Shown here piece by piece: positions 38,952-48,948 of a stretch of DNA of 64,000 nt. This DNA comes from CAVSWT01 sp963775245 (GTDB lineage Bacteria; Bacteroidota; Ignavibacteria; Ignavibacteriales; Ignavibacteriaceae): contig CAVZID010000015.1 of assembly GCA_963775245.1 (NCBI GenBank), positions 124,001-188,000 on the forward strand. The letters are read 5' to 3'. The notes under the pieces were generated by a model. The model searched no databases. It was not told the origin of the DNA and was given only the letters and a program-made list of their open reading frames with translations. A program made the translations under genes and the position numbers. Numbering within the stretch: position 1 is the first letter of the stretch; every line of letters begins with the position of its first letter.

Positions 38952-39101
38952 ATGGCTAAAAAAGAAAAAATAGTAATAACAAAGAAGAAAAAAAGAATTC
39001 CTGTCCCGCAAAAGCCGCCGAAGGCTGAGAAGAATAAAAAAGCGTACGATCGCAAAAAGGAAAAGCAAAAAGAAAGAAAAATAATTTCAGGTAATAAGTA
39101 A
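38952..39101 (+). CDS. Small lysine-rich protein, unknown function
   Basis: A 49-aa ORF from ATG 38952 to TAA 39099-39101: a strongly basic chain with blocks KKEKIVITKKKKRIP, PQKPPKAEKNKKAYD and RKKEKQKERK. No hydrophobic core is visible, so it is probably disordered and nucleic-acid or ribosome associated. It starts after a hairpin terminator and stops six bases before the glycosyltransferase ATG, which argues for real translation. I cannot assign a family. Confidence 0.5.
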   Translation: MAKKEKIVITKKKKRIPVPQKPPKAEKNKKAYDRKKEKQKERKIISGNK

Positions 39102-39107
39102 TTAAAA

Positions 39108-39929
39108 ATGCTGAAAGCCTCACTTATAATTTCTTTCTACAAGAATTTAGATTATTTAAAATTAGTTTTAGCAGGATTTGAAAGGCAGACCTCAAGAGAT
39201 TTTGAAATTATTATTGCTGATGACGGATCGGATGAAAAAATCGTTGGTGAAATCGAAAAATATTCAAAGCAAGTTTCTTTCAAGTTAAAGCATGTTTGGC
39301 ACGAGGATAAAGGATTTAGAAAAAATAAAATATTAAATCGTGCAATCACTTCTTCCGAAACAGACTACTTAATTTTTATAGACGGCGATTGCGTACCCCA
39401 TTCCGAATTTATAAAAGAACATATACAAAACTGCCATAAGGAAATTTGCTTAACGGGCAGACGTGTTAACCTTTCTCAAAAAATCACAAATAAACTCACA
39501 ACTGCAAATATTAAAGATGGATTTCTTGAACAAAATAATCTTCTCTTAATTGAAGACGGACTTTTAGGTGATTCATTTTATGTTGAACGTGGATTTTATT
39601 TGAAGAATAAATTTTTAAGGGATTTTTTCAATAAGAAAAAAAGAGGGTTGCTCGGCTGCAATTTTTCAATTCATAAAGAAGATATGTTAAAGATTAATGG
39701 TTTTGATGAAAGATATGAAGCTCCATCAATCGGGGAAGACAGTGACATTCAATATAGACTTGAACTTCTTGGAATAAAAATTCAATCTATAAATAACATC
39801 GCAGTTCAGTATCATCTTTATCATAAGCTTCAAGAACGCCCGCAAAAAAATCTTGACTTATTTGAAGAAGTTAAAAAGCTGAATGAATATTTTACTAAGT
39901 ATGGGATTGAGAAGGCAAATCAAAATTAA
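39108..39929 (+). CDS. Glycosyltransferase family 2, chondroitin-synthase-like
   Basis: A 273-aa cytoplasmic GT-A transferase. It begins LKASLIISFYKNLDYLKLVL, with ADDGSD for nucleotide-sugar binding and the DxD-like metal site as FIDGDCVPH. The C-terminal half has LLGCNFSIHKEDMLKINGFDERYEAPSIGEDSDIQYRL, split here as GCNFSIHKEDML, NGFDERYE and GEDSDIQYRL, which matches the Glyco_transf_7C region of chondroitin polymerase-like enzymes. The donor and acceptor cannot be inferred. It is followed 20 bases later by a polysaccharide deacetylase gene, so surface-sugar assembly is likely. Confidence 0.88.
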   Translation: MLKASLIISFYKNLDYLKLVLAGFERQTSRDFEIIIADDGSDEKIVGEIEKYSKQVSFKLKHVWHEDKGFRKNKILNRAITSSETDYLIFIDGDCVPHSEFIKEHIQNCHKEICLTGRRVNLSQKITNKLTTANIKDGFLEQNNLLLIEDGLLGDSFYVERGFYLKNKFLRDFFNKKKRGLLGCNFSIHKEDMLKINGFDERYEAPSIGEDSDIQYRLELLGIKIQSINNIAVQYHLYHKLQERPQKNLDLFEEVKKLNEYFTKYGIEKANQN

Positions 39930-39949
39930 TTTTTAAAGAAATTTAGTTC

Positions 39950-40873
39950 ATGAAATATTTGAAATCATTAGTTCTACTGATTCTGTATTTTATTATAACT
40001 GTGCAAATCATACCGCAAGGAAAATCTTCCGTATGTTTTACATTTGATGACGGTAACCCCAAAGACATTTTGAATTATAATTATTTACAATGGAATCAAA
40101 TGATATTGGATACTTTAAAAGCAAATAATTTGCAGGCAGTGCTTTATGTTTGCGGGGAGAGGTTAGATAATCCTCAAGGGAAGAAAATCCTGGAAAGCTG
40201 GGATAAAGCCGGTCATATTATCGCTAATCATACTTTCACTCATTTAAATTATAACAGCAAAAAAAATACTTTTGAAATTTATAAAGCAGACTTTCTAAAA
40301 TGTGATTCATTAATTAATGGTTATAAAAATTTTCGTAAATATTTTAGAGCACCTTACTTGAAGTATGGTGACACCAAAGAAAAAAGAGATACTTTAAATG
40401 CATTCTTGAAAAGCATGAATTATAAAAACGGTTACGTAACAATTGACGGTTCGGATTGGTATTATAATTTAAGATTAATTAAATATATGAAAAAAAATCC
40501 GGGCAAAAATATTGAAGCATATAAAAAAGCATTTATTGCTCATCTGTTAGACAGAGCTAAATTTTATGATAGCCTAGCATATAAACTTCTTGGAAGAAGA
40601 ATTAAGCATAGCATTTTACTTCATCATAGTTTGGCTAGCGCATTATTTTTAGGCGACCTAATCAGAGCATTTAAAAATGAAAGCTGGCAGGTTATAAATA
40701 CAAGTAATGCATTAACCGATGATGTCTATAAGAAAATTCCCAATATTGTCCCAGCTGGCGAAAGTATAATCTGGGGCCTGGCAAAAGAATCTGGAAAGTA
40801 TGATGATATTTTAAGATATCCTGGTGAAGACAGTCAATATGAAGAAGCAAAGTTAGACAGCTTAGGTTTATAA
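39950..40873 (+). CDS. Exported polysaccharide deacetylase
   Basis: A 307-aa NodB-homology protein with a signal peptide (LVLLILYFIITVQIIPQG). Motif 1 is CFTFDDGNP with the catalytic base and metal Asp, motif 2 HTFTHLNY with two metal His residues, motif 3 KYFRAPYLKYG. These give a de-N-acetylase or de-O-acetylase of sugar polymers in the periplasm or outside. The insert after motif 3 and the C-terminal region (LLHHSLASALFLGDLIRAF), with its own HH pair, complete the barrel. It is convergent with the LytTR regulator gene. Confidence 0.9.
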   Translation: MKYLKSLVLLILYFIITVQIIPQGKSSVCFTFDDGNPKDILNYNYLQWNQMILDTLKANNLQAVLYVCGERLDNPQGKKILESWDKAGHIIANHTFTHLNYNSKKNTFEIYKADFLKCDSLINGYKNFRKYFRAPYLKYGDTKEKRDTLNAFLKSMNYKNGYVTIDGSDWYYNLRLIKYMKKNPGKNIEAYKKAFIAHLLDRAKFYDSLAYKLLGRRIKHSILLHHSLASALFLGDLIRAFKNESWQVINTSNALTDDVYKKIPNIVPAGESIIWGLAKESGKYDDILRYPGEDSQYEEAKLDSLGL

Positions 40874-40890
40874 AAAGTATTGTAAAATCC

Positions 40891-41655
40891 TTAGGTTGGA
40901 AATTTATGGCGAATAATATTTGCATAGCGGTGGCTGATATCAAATGATTCAGAAATATTAACCAGGGTTACAGTGTAAGTGCGATCATTTGTTTTTACAA
41001 TCTTTTCAATACAATCAATATTGATAATTGTTGCCCGGTGAATTTGTAAAAAACATTTTGCCGGCAATAATGAAATCCAGTTCTTTAAAGATTTTCTGAC
41101 AACAATTTTACAATTATCTTTTGTAATTAATTTACTGTATTCTTTTAATGCTGTTATGCAGACTATCTCTGAAAATTTTACCAGCTTAAGTTTATTGCCA
41201 ATCTTAATAAGAATGTGATCATCACTTTGGGGCTGTCCTGTTTCCTCTTCAAAATAATTAGTCTGATTATTTAAACTTGCTTTTATCATACTTACTTTAT
41301 CTAATCTTCTATTTACCGAACTGAGCAGGGATTTCTCTAATAATTCCACCGGCAAATAATCATCTGCCCCAATATCCATGACTTTACGAAACTGCTCAAA
41401 GGAATTCATTTCGGATATTACAATCAAAGGAATTGGAGATGTTTTTTCCTCACCGGCAATCTTAGATAAAACTTCTATACTGTTGCCGTCATTATTTAAA
41501 TAAAATAAAATTAATTTTGGTAAATAACGAACCGAGATTTCAAGGCCGTCTTTTAGGTTGTGCGAATAAAAAATCTCAAACTCATCTTTAGGCAGAATAG
41601 AATCTATCTCTTTTATTTCATCATCATTATTTTGAATAACTAAAATCTTTTTCAA
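40891..41655 (-). CDS. LytTR regulator with a degenerate receiver domain
   Basis: A 254-aa protein with an N-terminal receiver fold and a C-terminal LytTR DNA-binding domain (from about residue 150; KLVKFSEIVCITALKEYSKL, RKSLKNWISLLP, FLQIHRATIINIDCIEKI). In the receiver the phosphoacceptor strand reads PKLILFYLNND where PDLILLDxxMP is expected: Tyr52 (codon 41500-41502) replaces the Asp. The Lys-Pro motif near the end is also altered (GADDYLPVELLEK). It is therefore a phosphorylation-independent pseudo-receiver. TTG appears to be the start. It diverges from amt, so it may regulate nitrogen uptake. Confidence 0.85.
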   Translation of the reverse strand: MKKILVIQNNDDEIKEIDSILPKDEFEIFYSHNLKDGLEISVRYLPKLILFYLNNDGNSIEVLSKIAGEEKTSPIPLIVISEMNSFEQFRKVMDIGADDYLPVELLEKSLLSSVNRRLDKVSMIKASLNNQTNYFEEETGQPQSDDHILIKIGNKLKLVKFSEIVCITALKEYSKLITKDNCKIVVRKSLKNWISLLPAKCFLQIHRATIINIDCIEKIVKTNDRTYTVTLVNISESFDISHRYANIIRHKFPT

Positions 41656-41896
41656 TGATTTGCTCTAATTCTGATTTGGCCTACCCTTTTAAAAATAAAT
41701 CTAGAATTTACCTGTAAAAACTTATAGCATATAAACTATCATTGCAACTCATTTAAGACAATTTTGCACCGCTCGTTGCAAAAAACTGTGAAATATCTAC
41801 AATAATGGCCAATTTTGTACTTGTTGAATGGTTGTAATTCCAATTAAAATTTGGATGCGCAACTGAATATCAAATAATTTTTTTTGGAGGTAAGAA

Positions 41897-43117
41897 ATGT
41901 TAGATACTGGTAGTACCGGCTTTATGCTGATAGCAACAAGTTTGGTTATGCTAATGACACCCGGCTTAGCCTTCTTTTACGGAGGGCTTGTTGGTAGAAA
42001 AAATGTGCTTGGCATAATGATTCAAAGTTTTGTTTCACTAGGATGGACAACAGTGCTTTGGTTTGCATTCGGTTACTCACTTTGTTTTAGTGGTGGAGAA
42101 GGTGGCGTGATAGGCAATTTAAATATGATGTTTCTATCGGGAACAAATTTGAGTTCCGTTTTTATGGGCAACAGCCAAATTCCGTTGTATGCATTTGTTG
42201 CTTATCAAATGATGTTTGCAATTATTACTCCGGCTTTAATAACAGGAGCCTTTGCAAATAGAGTTCACTTTCCAGCTTATATGATATTTTTAACTTTGTG
42301 GTTAATCGGTGTTTACTTCCCGTTAGTTCACATGGTATGGGGTGGTGGGCTTTTAGCAAAATGGGGAGTTTTAGATTTTGCAGGCGGAATTGTAGTTCAT
42401 GCTAGTGCGGGTATGGCTGCTTTGGCTTCTGTGTTTTATGTCGGAAAAAGAAATGTATTAACCAGAGGCCCTCATAGCATTCCATTAGTTGCTTTAGGAA
42501 CCGGTTTGCTTTGGTTTGGATGGTACGGGTTTAATGCCGGTAGCGAATTAAAAGTAGATACTGTTACAGTTACTGCATTTTTAAACACAGATGTTGCTGC
42601 TTCTTTTGCTGCAATCACCTGGTTATTTTTAGCGTGGATACTGGAAAAGAAACCGAAGTTTGTTGGACTGCTGACGGGTTCCGTTGCCGGTTTAGCTACA
42701 ATTACACCCGCGGCAGGTTTTGTAACCGTTAGTGATGCTGCCATTATTGGAATAGTCTCCGGTGTTGTTTGCTACTATGCAGTTGCTTTGAAAAACAAGC
42801 TTAAGTGGGACGATGCCTTAGATGTTTGGGGAGTTCATGGTGTTGGTGGAACTATTGGAATAATTATGTTAGGCCTTTTTGCATCCAAAGCTGTTAATCC
42901 AATGGTAACAGTGGAAGGATTATTTGTTGGAGGGTCAGCGGAATTTTTTATCAAACAATTAGTTTCCGTGGCAGCGGTTTGTGCCTATTGTTTTATTTTT
43001 ACTTACATAATGCTTAAAGTAATAAATTTAATTACACCCGTTAAAGTTACTAAAGCAGAAGAAGAGGCAGGAATGGATGTATCTCTTCATGGTGAGATTG
43101 CTTATGAGCAGGATTAG
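41897..43117 (+). CDS. amt: Ammonium transporter
   Basis: A 406-aa inner-membrane channel of the Amt/MEP/Rh family with about 11 helices and no signal peptide. Recognised blocks: TPGLAFFYGGLVGRKNVL, FGYSLCFSG, the His-bearing VHMVWGGGLL and VVHASAGMAAL, and FNAGSEL, the last three lining the conduction path; DVWGVHGVGGTIG carries the second His of the pair. GGAGG precedes the ATG. Unusually no PII (glnK) gene adjoins it. Lrp and glnA follow in the same direction, making a nitrogen-assimilation block. Confidence 0.96.
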   Translation: MLDTGSTGFMLIATSLVMLMTPGLAFFYGGLVGRKNVLGIMIQSFVSLGWTTVLWFAFGYSLCFSGGEGGVIGNLNMMFLSGTNLSSVFMGNSQIPLYAFVAYQMMFAIITPALITGAFANRVHFPAYMIFLTLWLIGVYFPLVHMVWGGGLLAKWGVLDFAGGIVVHASAGMAALASVFYVGKRNVLTRGPHSIPLVALGTGLLWFGWYGFNAGSELKVDTVTVTAFLNTDVAASFAAITWLFLAWILEKKPKFVGLLTGSVAGLATITPAAGFVTVSDAAIIGIVSGVVCYYAVALKNKLKWDDALDVWGVHGVGGTIGIIMLGLFASKAVNPMVTVEGLFVGGSAEFFIKQLVSVAAVCAYCFIFTYIMLKVINLITPVKVTKAEEEAGMDVSLHGEIAYEQD

Positions 43118-43144
43118 AATAAATTTATTGCAGTGATTAATCTC

Positions 43145-43171
43145 ATGCCCTGTATATTTAATGCGGGGCAT
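43145..43171 (+). terminator. Possible hairpin terminator after amt
   Basis: ATGCCC at 43145-43150 and GGGCAT at 43166-43171 form a six-pair stem with a 15-base loop. Only a short T-rich stretch follows, so termination is plausible but not strong. The remaining gap to 43354 is AT-rich leader of the Lrp gene. Confidence 0.45.
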
Positions 43172-43354
43172 ATCTTTAAATTCTTTACTTAAATAATTAA
43201 TTTCACTATACCTAAACAAATTAGAGATTTTAGCTGTTTGCTTAATAAAGTAAGAAATATTTCATAAGTTTTATAAAATTTTCTTGATTCGCAACTAATA
43301 ACATTATATATTTAGACCCACAAAAAATATTCGCCTTAAAAAATAAGGAATAAT

Positions 43355-43801
43355 ATGCTGGACGACTTAGATATTAAAATATTGAACACTCTCCAACGAG
43401 GCGGCAGGACGAAAAGAAATCAACTTGCCGAGGAAGTGGGGTTATCAATCCCATCAGTAAGTGAACGTTTGCATAAACTTGAAGAGAAAGGGATTCTTGA
43501 AGGTTATTATGCAAAATTAAATAAAAAAGCTTTTGGATATGATATTACGGCTTATATAATCGTTAATATGGAATCATCCAAATATTACAAAGGATTTATA
43601 ACTAAGGTTGAAAAGATTCCTCAAATATTAGAATGTTATTCAATACTCGGTGAAGGTTCTCATCTTTTAAAAGCTGTAGTTAAAAATACCGAATCGTTAG
43701 AAAAACTTTTAGGCGACATGCAGTCATGGCCTGGTGTTGTATCCACTAAAACTACTTATGTTTTATCCGTGATGAAGGAAACTAACATAATTGAAATTTA
43801 A
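43355..43801 (+). CDS. Lrp/AsnC-family transcriptional regulator
   Basis: A 148-aa regulator with an N-terminal winged-HTH (LDDLDIKILNTLQRGGRTKR, NQLAEEVGLSIPSVSERL) and a C-terminal RAM domain (residues 65-140), the ligand-binding and oligomerisation part. It lies between amt and glnA, 39 bases ahead of glnA in the same orientation, so the natural inference is amino-acid-responsive control of glutamine synthetase. The effector is not visible in the sequence. Confidence 0.9.
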   Translation: MLDDLDIKILNTLQRGGRTKRNQLAEEVGLSIPSVSERLHKLEEKGILEGYYAKLNKKAFGYDITAYIIVNMESSKYYKGFITKVEKIPQILECYSILGEGSHLLKAVVKNTESLEKLLGDMQSWPGVVSTKTTYVLSVMKETNIIEI

Positions 43802-43840
43802 TAATTCATTTAATTAATAATATAAATTAAAGGACGTTAT

Positions 43841-45268
43841 ATGGCTAAAACTAACTCCCCAGTAGATAATGTTTTAAGCTTTGTAAAAAGCAAAAAAATA
43901 GAATTTATTGATTTAAAATTTATGGACTTCCCAGGACAATGGCAGCATTTTACTGTGCCGGTCAGCCAGTTAGAAGCAGACTCTTTTGAAGATGGATTCG
44001 GATTTGACGGATCATCCATCAGAGGATGGAAAGCAATTAATGAAAGCGATATGTTAATCATCCCCGATCCAAATACAATGTTTGTTGATCCTTTCATTAT
44101 TGCCCCAACAATCAGCTTGATTTGCGATGTATATGAACCGGCAACAAAAGAAAAATATTCTAGATGTCCAAGAAACATTGCGCAGAAAGCAGAAGCATAT
44201 TTGAATTCAACAGGGCTTGCCGACACTGTTTACTTTGGCCCTGAAGCTGAATTTTTTGTTTTTGATGATGTTAGGTTTGATTCAAAACCAAACGGAAGTT
44301 TTTATCAGGTTGATTCTATTGAAGGAAGATGGAATACCGGTAAAGATGAAGGTCCAAACTTAGGTTATAAACCCAGGTACAAAGAAGGTTATTTCCCAGT
44401 TCCTCCGACTGACGCATTAATGGACTTGAGAAATGAAATGGTTCAGAATTTAATTAATTCAGGTATCGCAGTTGAAGCGCAGCATCACGAAGTTGCGAGC
44501 GGCGGACAATGCGAAATTGATTTAAGATTTCAACCTTTAGTTAGAGCAGCAGACCAGCTATTACTATTTAAATATATTGTTAAAAATACTGCAAAGAAAA
44601 ATGGTAAAAGCGTAACTTATATGCCCAAACCAATTTTTGGTGATAACGGCAGCGGTATGCATGTTCACACCAGCTTATGGAAAAAAGGTAAACCATTATT
44701 TGCCGGAAGCGGTTATGCTGGACTAAGTGAAATGGGACTGTACTTTATCGGCGGTATTTTAAAACATGCTGCAGCAGTAATTGCATTTACTAATCCAACT
44801 ACAAATTCATTTAAGAGATTAGTTCCTGGGTTTGAAGCCCCTGTAAACCTTGCTTACTCACAAAGAAATAGAAGTGCTTCAATTAGAATTCCTATGTATT
44901 CATCAAGCCCAAAAGCAAAGAGAGTTGAATTCAGATGCCCTGATGCATCAGGCAATCCTTACTTAGGGTTTTCTGCAATGCTGATGGCAGGTTTGGATGG
45001 AGTTATAAATAGAATTGATCCGGGCGAACCTCTGGATAAAGATATTTATGATTTATCACCTGAAGAATTAGCTGATGTTCCTTCAACACCGGGAAGCTTG
45101 AATGAAGCATTAAGCGCTTTAGAAGCAGATCATGAATTCTTAATGAAAGGTGATGTATTTACTGAAGATGTAATTGAAACTTGGATAAAATACAAAACAG
45201 AAAAAGAAATTAAACCCATGGCCCTTCAGCCTCATCCTTATGAATTTGCTTTGTATTATGATGTATAA
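43841..45268 (+). CDS. glnA: Glutamine synthetase, type I
   Basis: ATP-dependent synthesis of glutamine from glutamate and ammonia; cytoplasmic dodecamer. 475 aa, close to the usual 470. Blocks: FGFDGSSIRGWKAI, FGPEAEFFVFD, HHEVASGGQCEID, NGSGMHVHTSLW, FTNPTTNSFKRLVPGFEAPV, the Arg loop NRSASIRIP. The adenylylation loop is DKDIYDLSPEE, so the Tyr target is kept. It sits after the Lrp gene and ends at a strong terminator. Together with amt it captures and fixes ammonium. Confidence 0.97.
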   Translation: MAKTNSPVDNVLSFVKSKKIEFIDLKFMDFPGQWQHFTVPVSQLEADSFEDGFGFDGSSIRGWKAINESDMLIIPDPNTMFVDPFIIAPTISLICDVYEPATKEKYSRCPRNIAQKAEAYLNSTGLADTVYFGPEAEFFVFDDVRFDSKPNGSFYQVDSIEGRWNTGKDEGPNLGYKPRYKEGYFPVPPTDALMDLRNEMVQNLINSGIAVEAQHHEVASGGQCEIDLRFQPLVRAADQLLLFKYIVKNTAKKNGKSVTYMPKPIFGDNGSGMHVHTSLWKKGKPLFAGSGYAGLSEMGLYFIGGILKHAAAVIAFTNPTTNSFKRLVPGFEAPVNLAYSQRNRSASIRIPMYSSSPKAKRVEFRCPDASGNPYLGFSAMLMAGLDGVINRIDPGEPLDKDIYDLSPEELADVPSTPGSLNEALSALEADHEFLMKGDVFTEDVIETWIKYKTEKEIKPMALQPHPYEFALYYDV

Positions 45269-45291
45269 TTCGTTTTAAAAACATGTGATAT

Positions 45292-45324
45292 AAAGGCGAA
45301 TCAATTTCTGGTTCGCCTTTTTTT
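45292..45324. terminator. Bidirectional terminator between glnA and the kinase gene
   Basis: AAAGGCGAA (45292-45300) and TTCGCCTTT (45312-45320) form a nine-pair stem with an 11-base loop, followed by T residues on the plus strand and preceded by A residues. It lies between convergent genes and can serve both. Confidence 0.85.
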
Positions 45325-48300
45325 ATTTGCTGTAAATTTTTAACAAACTTTTATATTTATCCATCAAAGATTTTTTATCCCACTTTTTATAAAAATCATC
45401 CAATTTTAAGAGCGCATCTTGAGTAATCATATTATTTATACCCAGATGCTCATTAAGGGAATTAAAACTTTTTAGAAGATATTTTTCTCCAGAATAAAAA
45501 TTATTCTGTTTTGAATACAGTTCTCCTTTAATTCCTTCAGCTTTATCCAGCTGCCAATTGTATTTTGTTTTAATTTTGCCGAATACTTTAGATGATTCAT
45601 CAATCATTTTAGATGCTTTTGATAATGAATCTAATTTAATTAATATCTCCGCATATTCTATTTCGGCTGCTGCAGTTCTAAGAAAATTTGAGCCATAAAT
45701 TTCTTTGTGCATTTCGTATGCAGCTCTAAAACATGAATCAGCCGAAACATAATTACCCATGTTTTTGTAAGCTTCTGCTAAAAATTTTACTGCTGCGCTT
45801 GTGAAAGGCACAACCTTTTTCCCGAAAGCTTTTACTCCTTTTTCATATCCCTGTTTTGCATAAAGAATAGCTTTATCATAATGTCCAATTTTGGCTTCAA
45901 GCCTGGAATGCTGCAATAAATTGCTGGCATAATTAATATGGTTTTCACCTGCTGATGAAAATATCAGACTGTCGCTTTCATTAAGCAGCTTTTTAGCTTT
46001 ATTAAGATTTCCCTTGAAGTATTGAACTTCGGCAATTTGTCCAAGTGTTTTTCCAATTGCTAACCTGTTTTCCTCGTTTGATTTCTGCTGAATTTCTAAC
46101 ATTGAAGAATAGTCTTTTTCTGCCTCATCTAAATCTTGAGTTTCTAAATCTATTAAACCTAAATTATGATATGCGTATGCGACATCAGGGTGGTTTGGCC
46201 CCAAAAATTTTTTTCTAATTCTTAAACACTCTTTTGCTAGTTTTAAAGCTTCATCATAGTTTCCCTTTTGTCTTAGTACACTAGCTAAACCCTGCATTGA
46301 ATATGCAACATCAGGGTGATCAATGCCATGTAGTTTAATATCCATATCCAAGACTTCGCCTAAACATCTTTTCAGATTCATCAAACTCGCCTTCGTCCCT
46401 CAGCAGCTCTCCCAAATTATAAGTGGTCGTAGATAATTCAGGATGAGGTTTAGTTCCGTAATATTTTTTTTGAAGTTCAAGTGTTTCCTTAAACAGTTTT
46501 TCTGAAGGTTTATATTTTGCATTTTCGTGTAAGGCTAAAGCACGGTTATTCATCACAGTGAAAAGTTCAGGGCTATTACCTTTATTATTTTTTCTGTATA
46601 AGTTGATAACTATTTTGTACACCGAATCCGCTTCATTAAAGTTGCCTTGAAGGCTTAAAAGGTATGCTAAGTTATTAAGTCCGTGCACTCTTTTCAGATC
46701 ATCTTTATCTAAATATTCATCTTGCAATTTTAAAGCTTTATTTAAATAAGCATGTGCTTTATCGTATTTGCCATTCCATATAGAAGTTTCAGCAAGATTA
46801 TTTAGACTATTAGCTGCTTCTAAACTATTATCTGTATAAAGTGATCTTCTTATTTTATAAGCCTCGCTGAAAAGAGTATCAGCTTTATCGTAAGAACCAA
46901 AATTCATATAAACCCGTGCAATTACATCCATCATAGTTGCTTTTACATCCGGCTGATTTTCTAATTCATCATTAATTTTTTTTGCACCTCTTTCTAACAA
47001 TTCTTTAGCAGTGATGGTATCTCCTCTTGATTCGGATGGGTCTGCAACTTTAAAAATGCTTTCCAAAAATTGAGATACTTGTTCAGCCTTTTGTGCTTCA
47101 AGCTTGGCTTTATCCCTTTCATCTTTTAATTGAATGAAATAGACAGTGGTTAAAATTGCAACCAATAATACAACTAATGCAATCGCTGAAAGAACTATGT
47201 AATGCCGCCTAATGAATTTTTGAGTACGATATTTTATGGTTGGGGTACGTGCACTAACCGGAAGCCCATTTAAATATTTTGAAATATCATCTTTAAATTG
47301 TTCAACAGAATTATACCTGTTTATAGGCTCCTTCCGTAACGCCATCATACAGATATTGTCTAAATCGCCGACCAGTAATTTTTTTAGATTAGATGGTTCA
47401 ATATTTCTTGTTTCAAAAATCTTATCTGCATCTTTTTTCTCATCAAGTTTATTTGATTTTGTAGCCCTTGTAATTATAGTGCTTGGTTTGTCGGGATCGG
47501 TAAGGCAAATAACCTTTTCCAATTCTAAGGGAGCAAATGAATTTAGCTTGTAAGGAAATGATCCTGTTAACAATTGAAATAAAATTAATCCTAATGCGTA
47601 AATATCAGTAGCAGTAGTAATTGTTTCTCCACGAATCTGTTCCGGTGCAGCATATTCCGGGGTCATAATAAATAAACCGGTTTGGGTCATCTTTGTAAAA
47701 TTTTCGGAATCATCTTCAGTAAAAACTTTTGATATTCCAAAATCCAAAAGCTTAACTCTTCCGTCTTTAGTTATATAAATGTTTCCCGGTTTCAGGTCGC
47801 GGTGGATAATCAAATTTTGGTGAGCATAGTTAACAGCAGTGCACACAGTAATGAATAATTCTAATCTTTCTTTAATTGATAATTTGATTTTATCGCAGTA
47901 AACATCAATTGGGTCGCCCTCAACATATTCCATGGTGAAGTAGGGGAGTCCATCATTGGTTATACCGCCATCTAATAGTCTGGCAATGTTAGGATGCTGC
48001 AGCCGTGCAAGTATCTGCCTTTCAGCTTGAAACCTTTTTATTATTTCAAAAGAATTATTGCCTGGCTTAATAAGCTTCAAAGCAACCTTTTGTTCAAACT
48101 GCCCATCTGCTCTTTCAGCAAGATAAACAGAACCCATTCCACCCAAACCAATCTGTTTTACAATTTTATAAGCGCCAATTACTTTTCCTTCGTATTTTAA
48201 ATTATCAGGAATTTCAATGGTTGGAGTAGGCGAACTAAATATCGGATGAGCTTTAGAATCCGCATCAATCAAGGAATTAACTTCCTTAAATAATTCTTCA

Positions 48301-48404
48301 TCATCATTGCATTCTTTTTTTAAGAATTCTATTCGCTCTTGCTCATTTAACTCAAGTGCTCTTTCAAAAAGTCTTTCTATTATTGCCCAGCGGTTCTGGT
48401 CCAT
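45323..48404 (-). pseudogene. Ser/Thr protein kinase with TPR repeats, frameshifted
   Basis: Joined length about 1026 aa. The N-terminal 60 residues (WAIIERLFERALELNEQERI) are the leader typical of ECF-associated kinases. The kinase domain has GLGGMGSVYLA, VALKLIK (Lys), HRDLKPGNIY and DFGIS, and is followed by one membrane helix at about residue 395-415 (VLSAIALVVLLVAILTTVYF) and many TPRs in the outer part. The break is an extra base in the doublet at 46348-46349, within a TPR; joining gives RRSLDMDIKLHG. TPRs then continue to 45323. The ECF sigma gene at 49220-49789 lies upstream in the same direction, separated by VapBC. Confidence 0.88.
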
Positions 48405-48585
48405 ATTTCAAAATAAAAATTTAAAAGAAATTATAAATATCATTGAAACCTGTAAACAAAATAGAAAAATGAACTGATTCAAATCTAAAGTGATTTCTTT
48501 AGATTCAAATCAAGTGTTGTCATATTAATAGAATATTAGCTATCGTAATTAAGCTCATTTCTATTAAATTCGACGATATAACTTT

Positions 48586-48948
48586 CTAAATTATATATGC
48601 CAGCCTAAGTTCTTTTGCAGCAGATAATAATTTTTTATCATAAGTGAATAATGGGTATCCTGACAATTTAGAAGAAGCTAACAAATGAACATCTATGAAT
48701 CCTATCCTTTTACCGTTTAGCTTATTCTTTTCGATAAATAATAAACATTCTTCCGTAGTTGCCATTTTTGCTTTATGCAGGTTGCTTATATTATTTAAAA
48801 TTTCATTGTAGTTTTTAAAAGTACCACATGCTAATTCCCCGATAATAAATTCATGGATAGCAACTCTTCCTTCCATTAAAAGAGAATTTAATTCCGCATC
48901 CCCTTTTCTGAAATGATTTATCCAGACAGAAGTATCAACAATTATCAT
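48586..48948 (-). CDS. vapC: VapC-type PIN-domain ribonuclease toxin
   Basis: A 120-aa PIN domain. Four acidic positions are visible: IIVDTSVWINHF (Asp), FIIGELACG (Glu), GFIDVHLLASS (Asp) and LFTYDKKL (Asp), the metal-binding quartet of VapC toxins, which cut tRNA or rRNA. Its ATG overlaps the antitoxin stop by one base (TAATG), the typical antitoxin-first order. The pair stands between the kinase and its ECF sigma gene. Confidence 0.92.
   Translation of the reverse strand: MIIVDTSVWINHFRKGDAELNSLLMEGRVAIHEFIIGELACGTFKNYNEILNNISNLHKAKMATTEECLLFIEKNKLNGKRIGFIDVHLLASSKLSGYPLFTYDKKLLSAAKELRLAYII

Noticed and set aside
41764..41781. TTGCA-N-TTGCAA inverted repeat upstream of amt as an operator
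   Set aside because: The single short inverted repeat has no second copy at glnA or the Lrp gene, and such words are expected by chance in AT-rich DNA.
41805..41835. Sigma-54 promoter upstream of amt
   Set aside because: TGGCC is followed by no GC at the required -12 spacing; no match to the GG-N10-GC rule.
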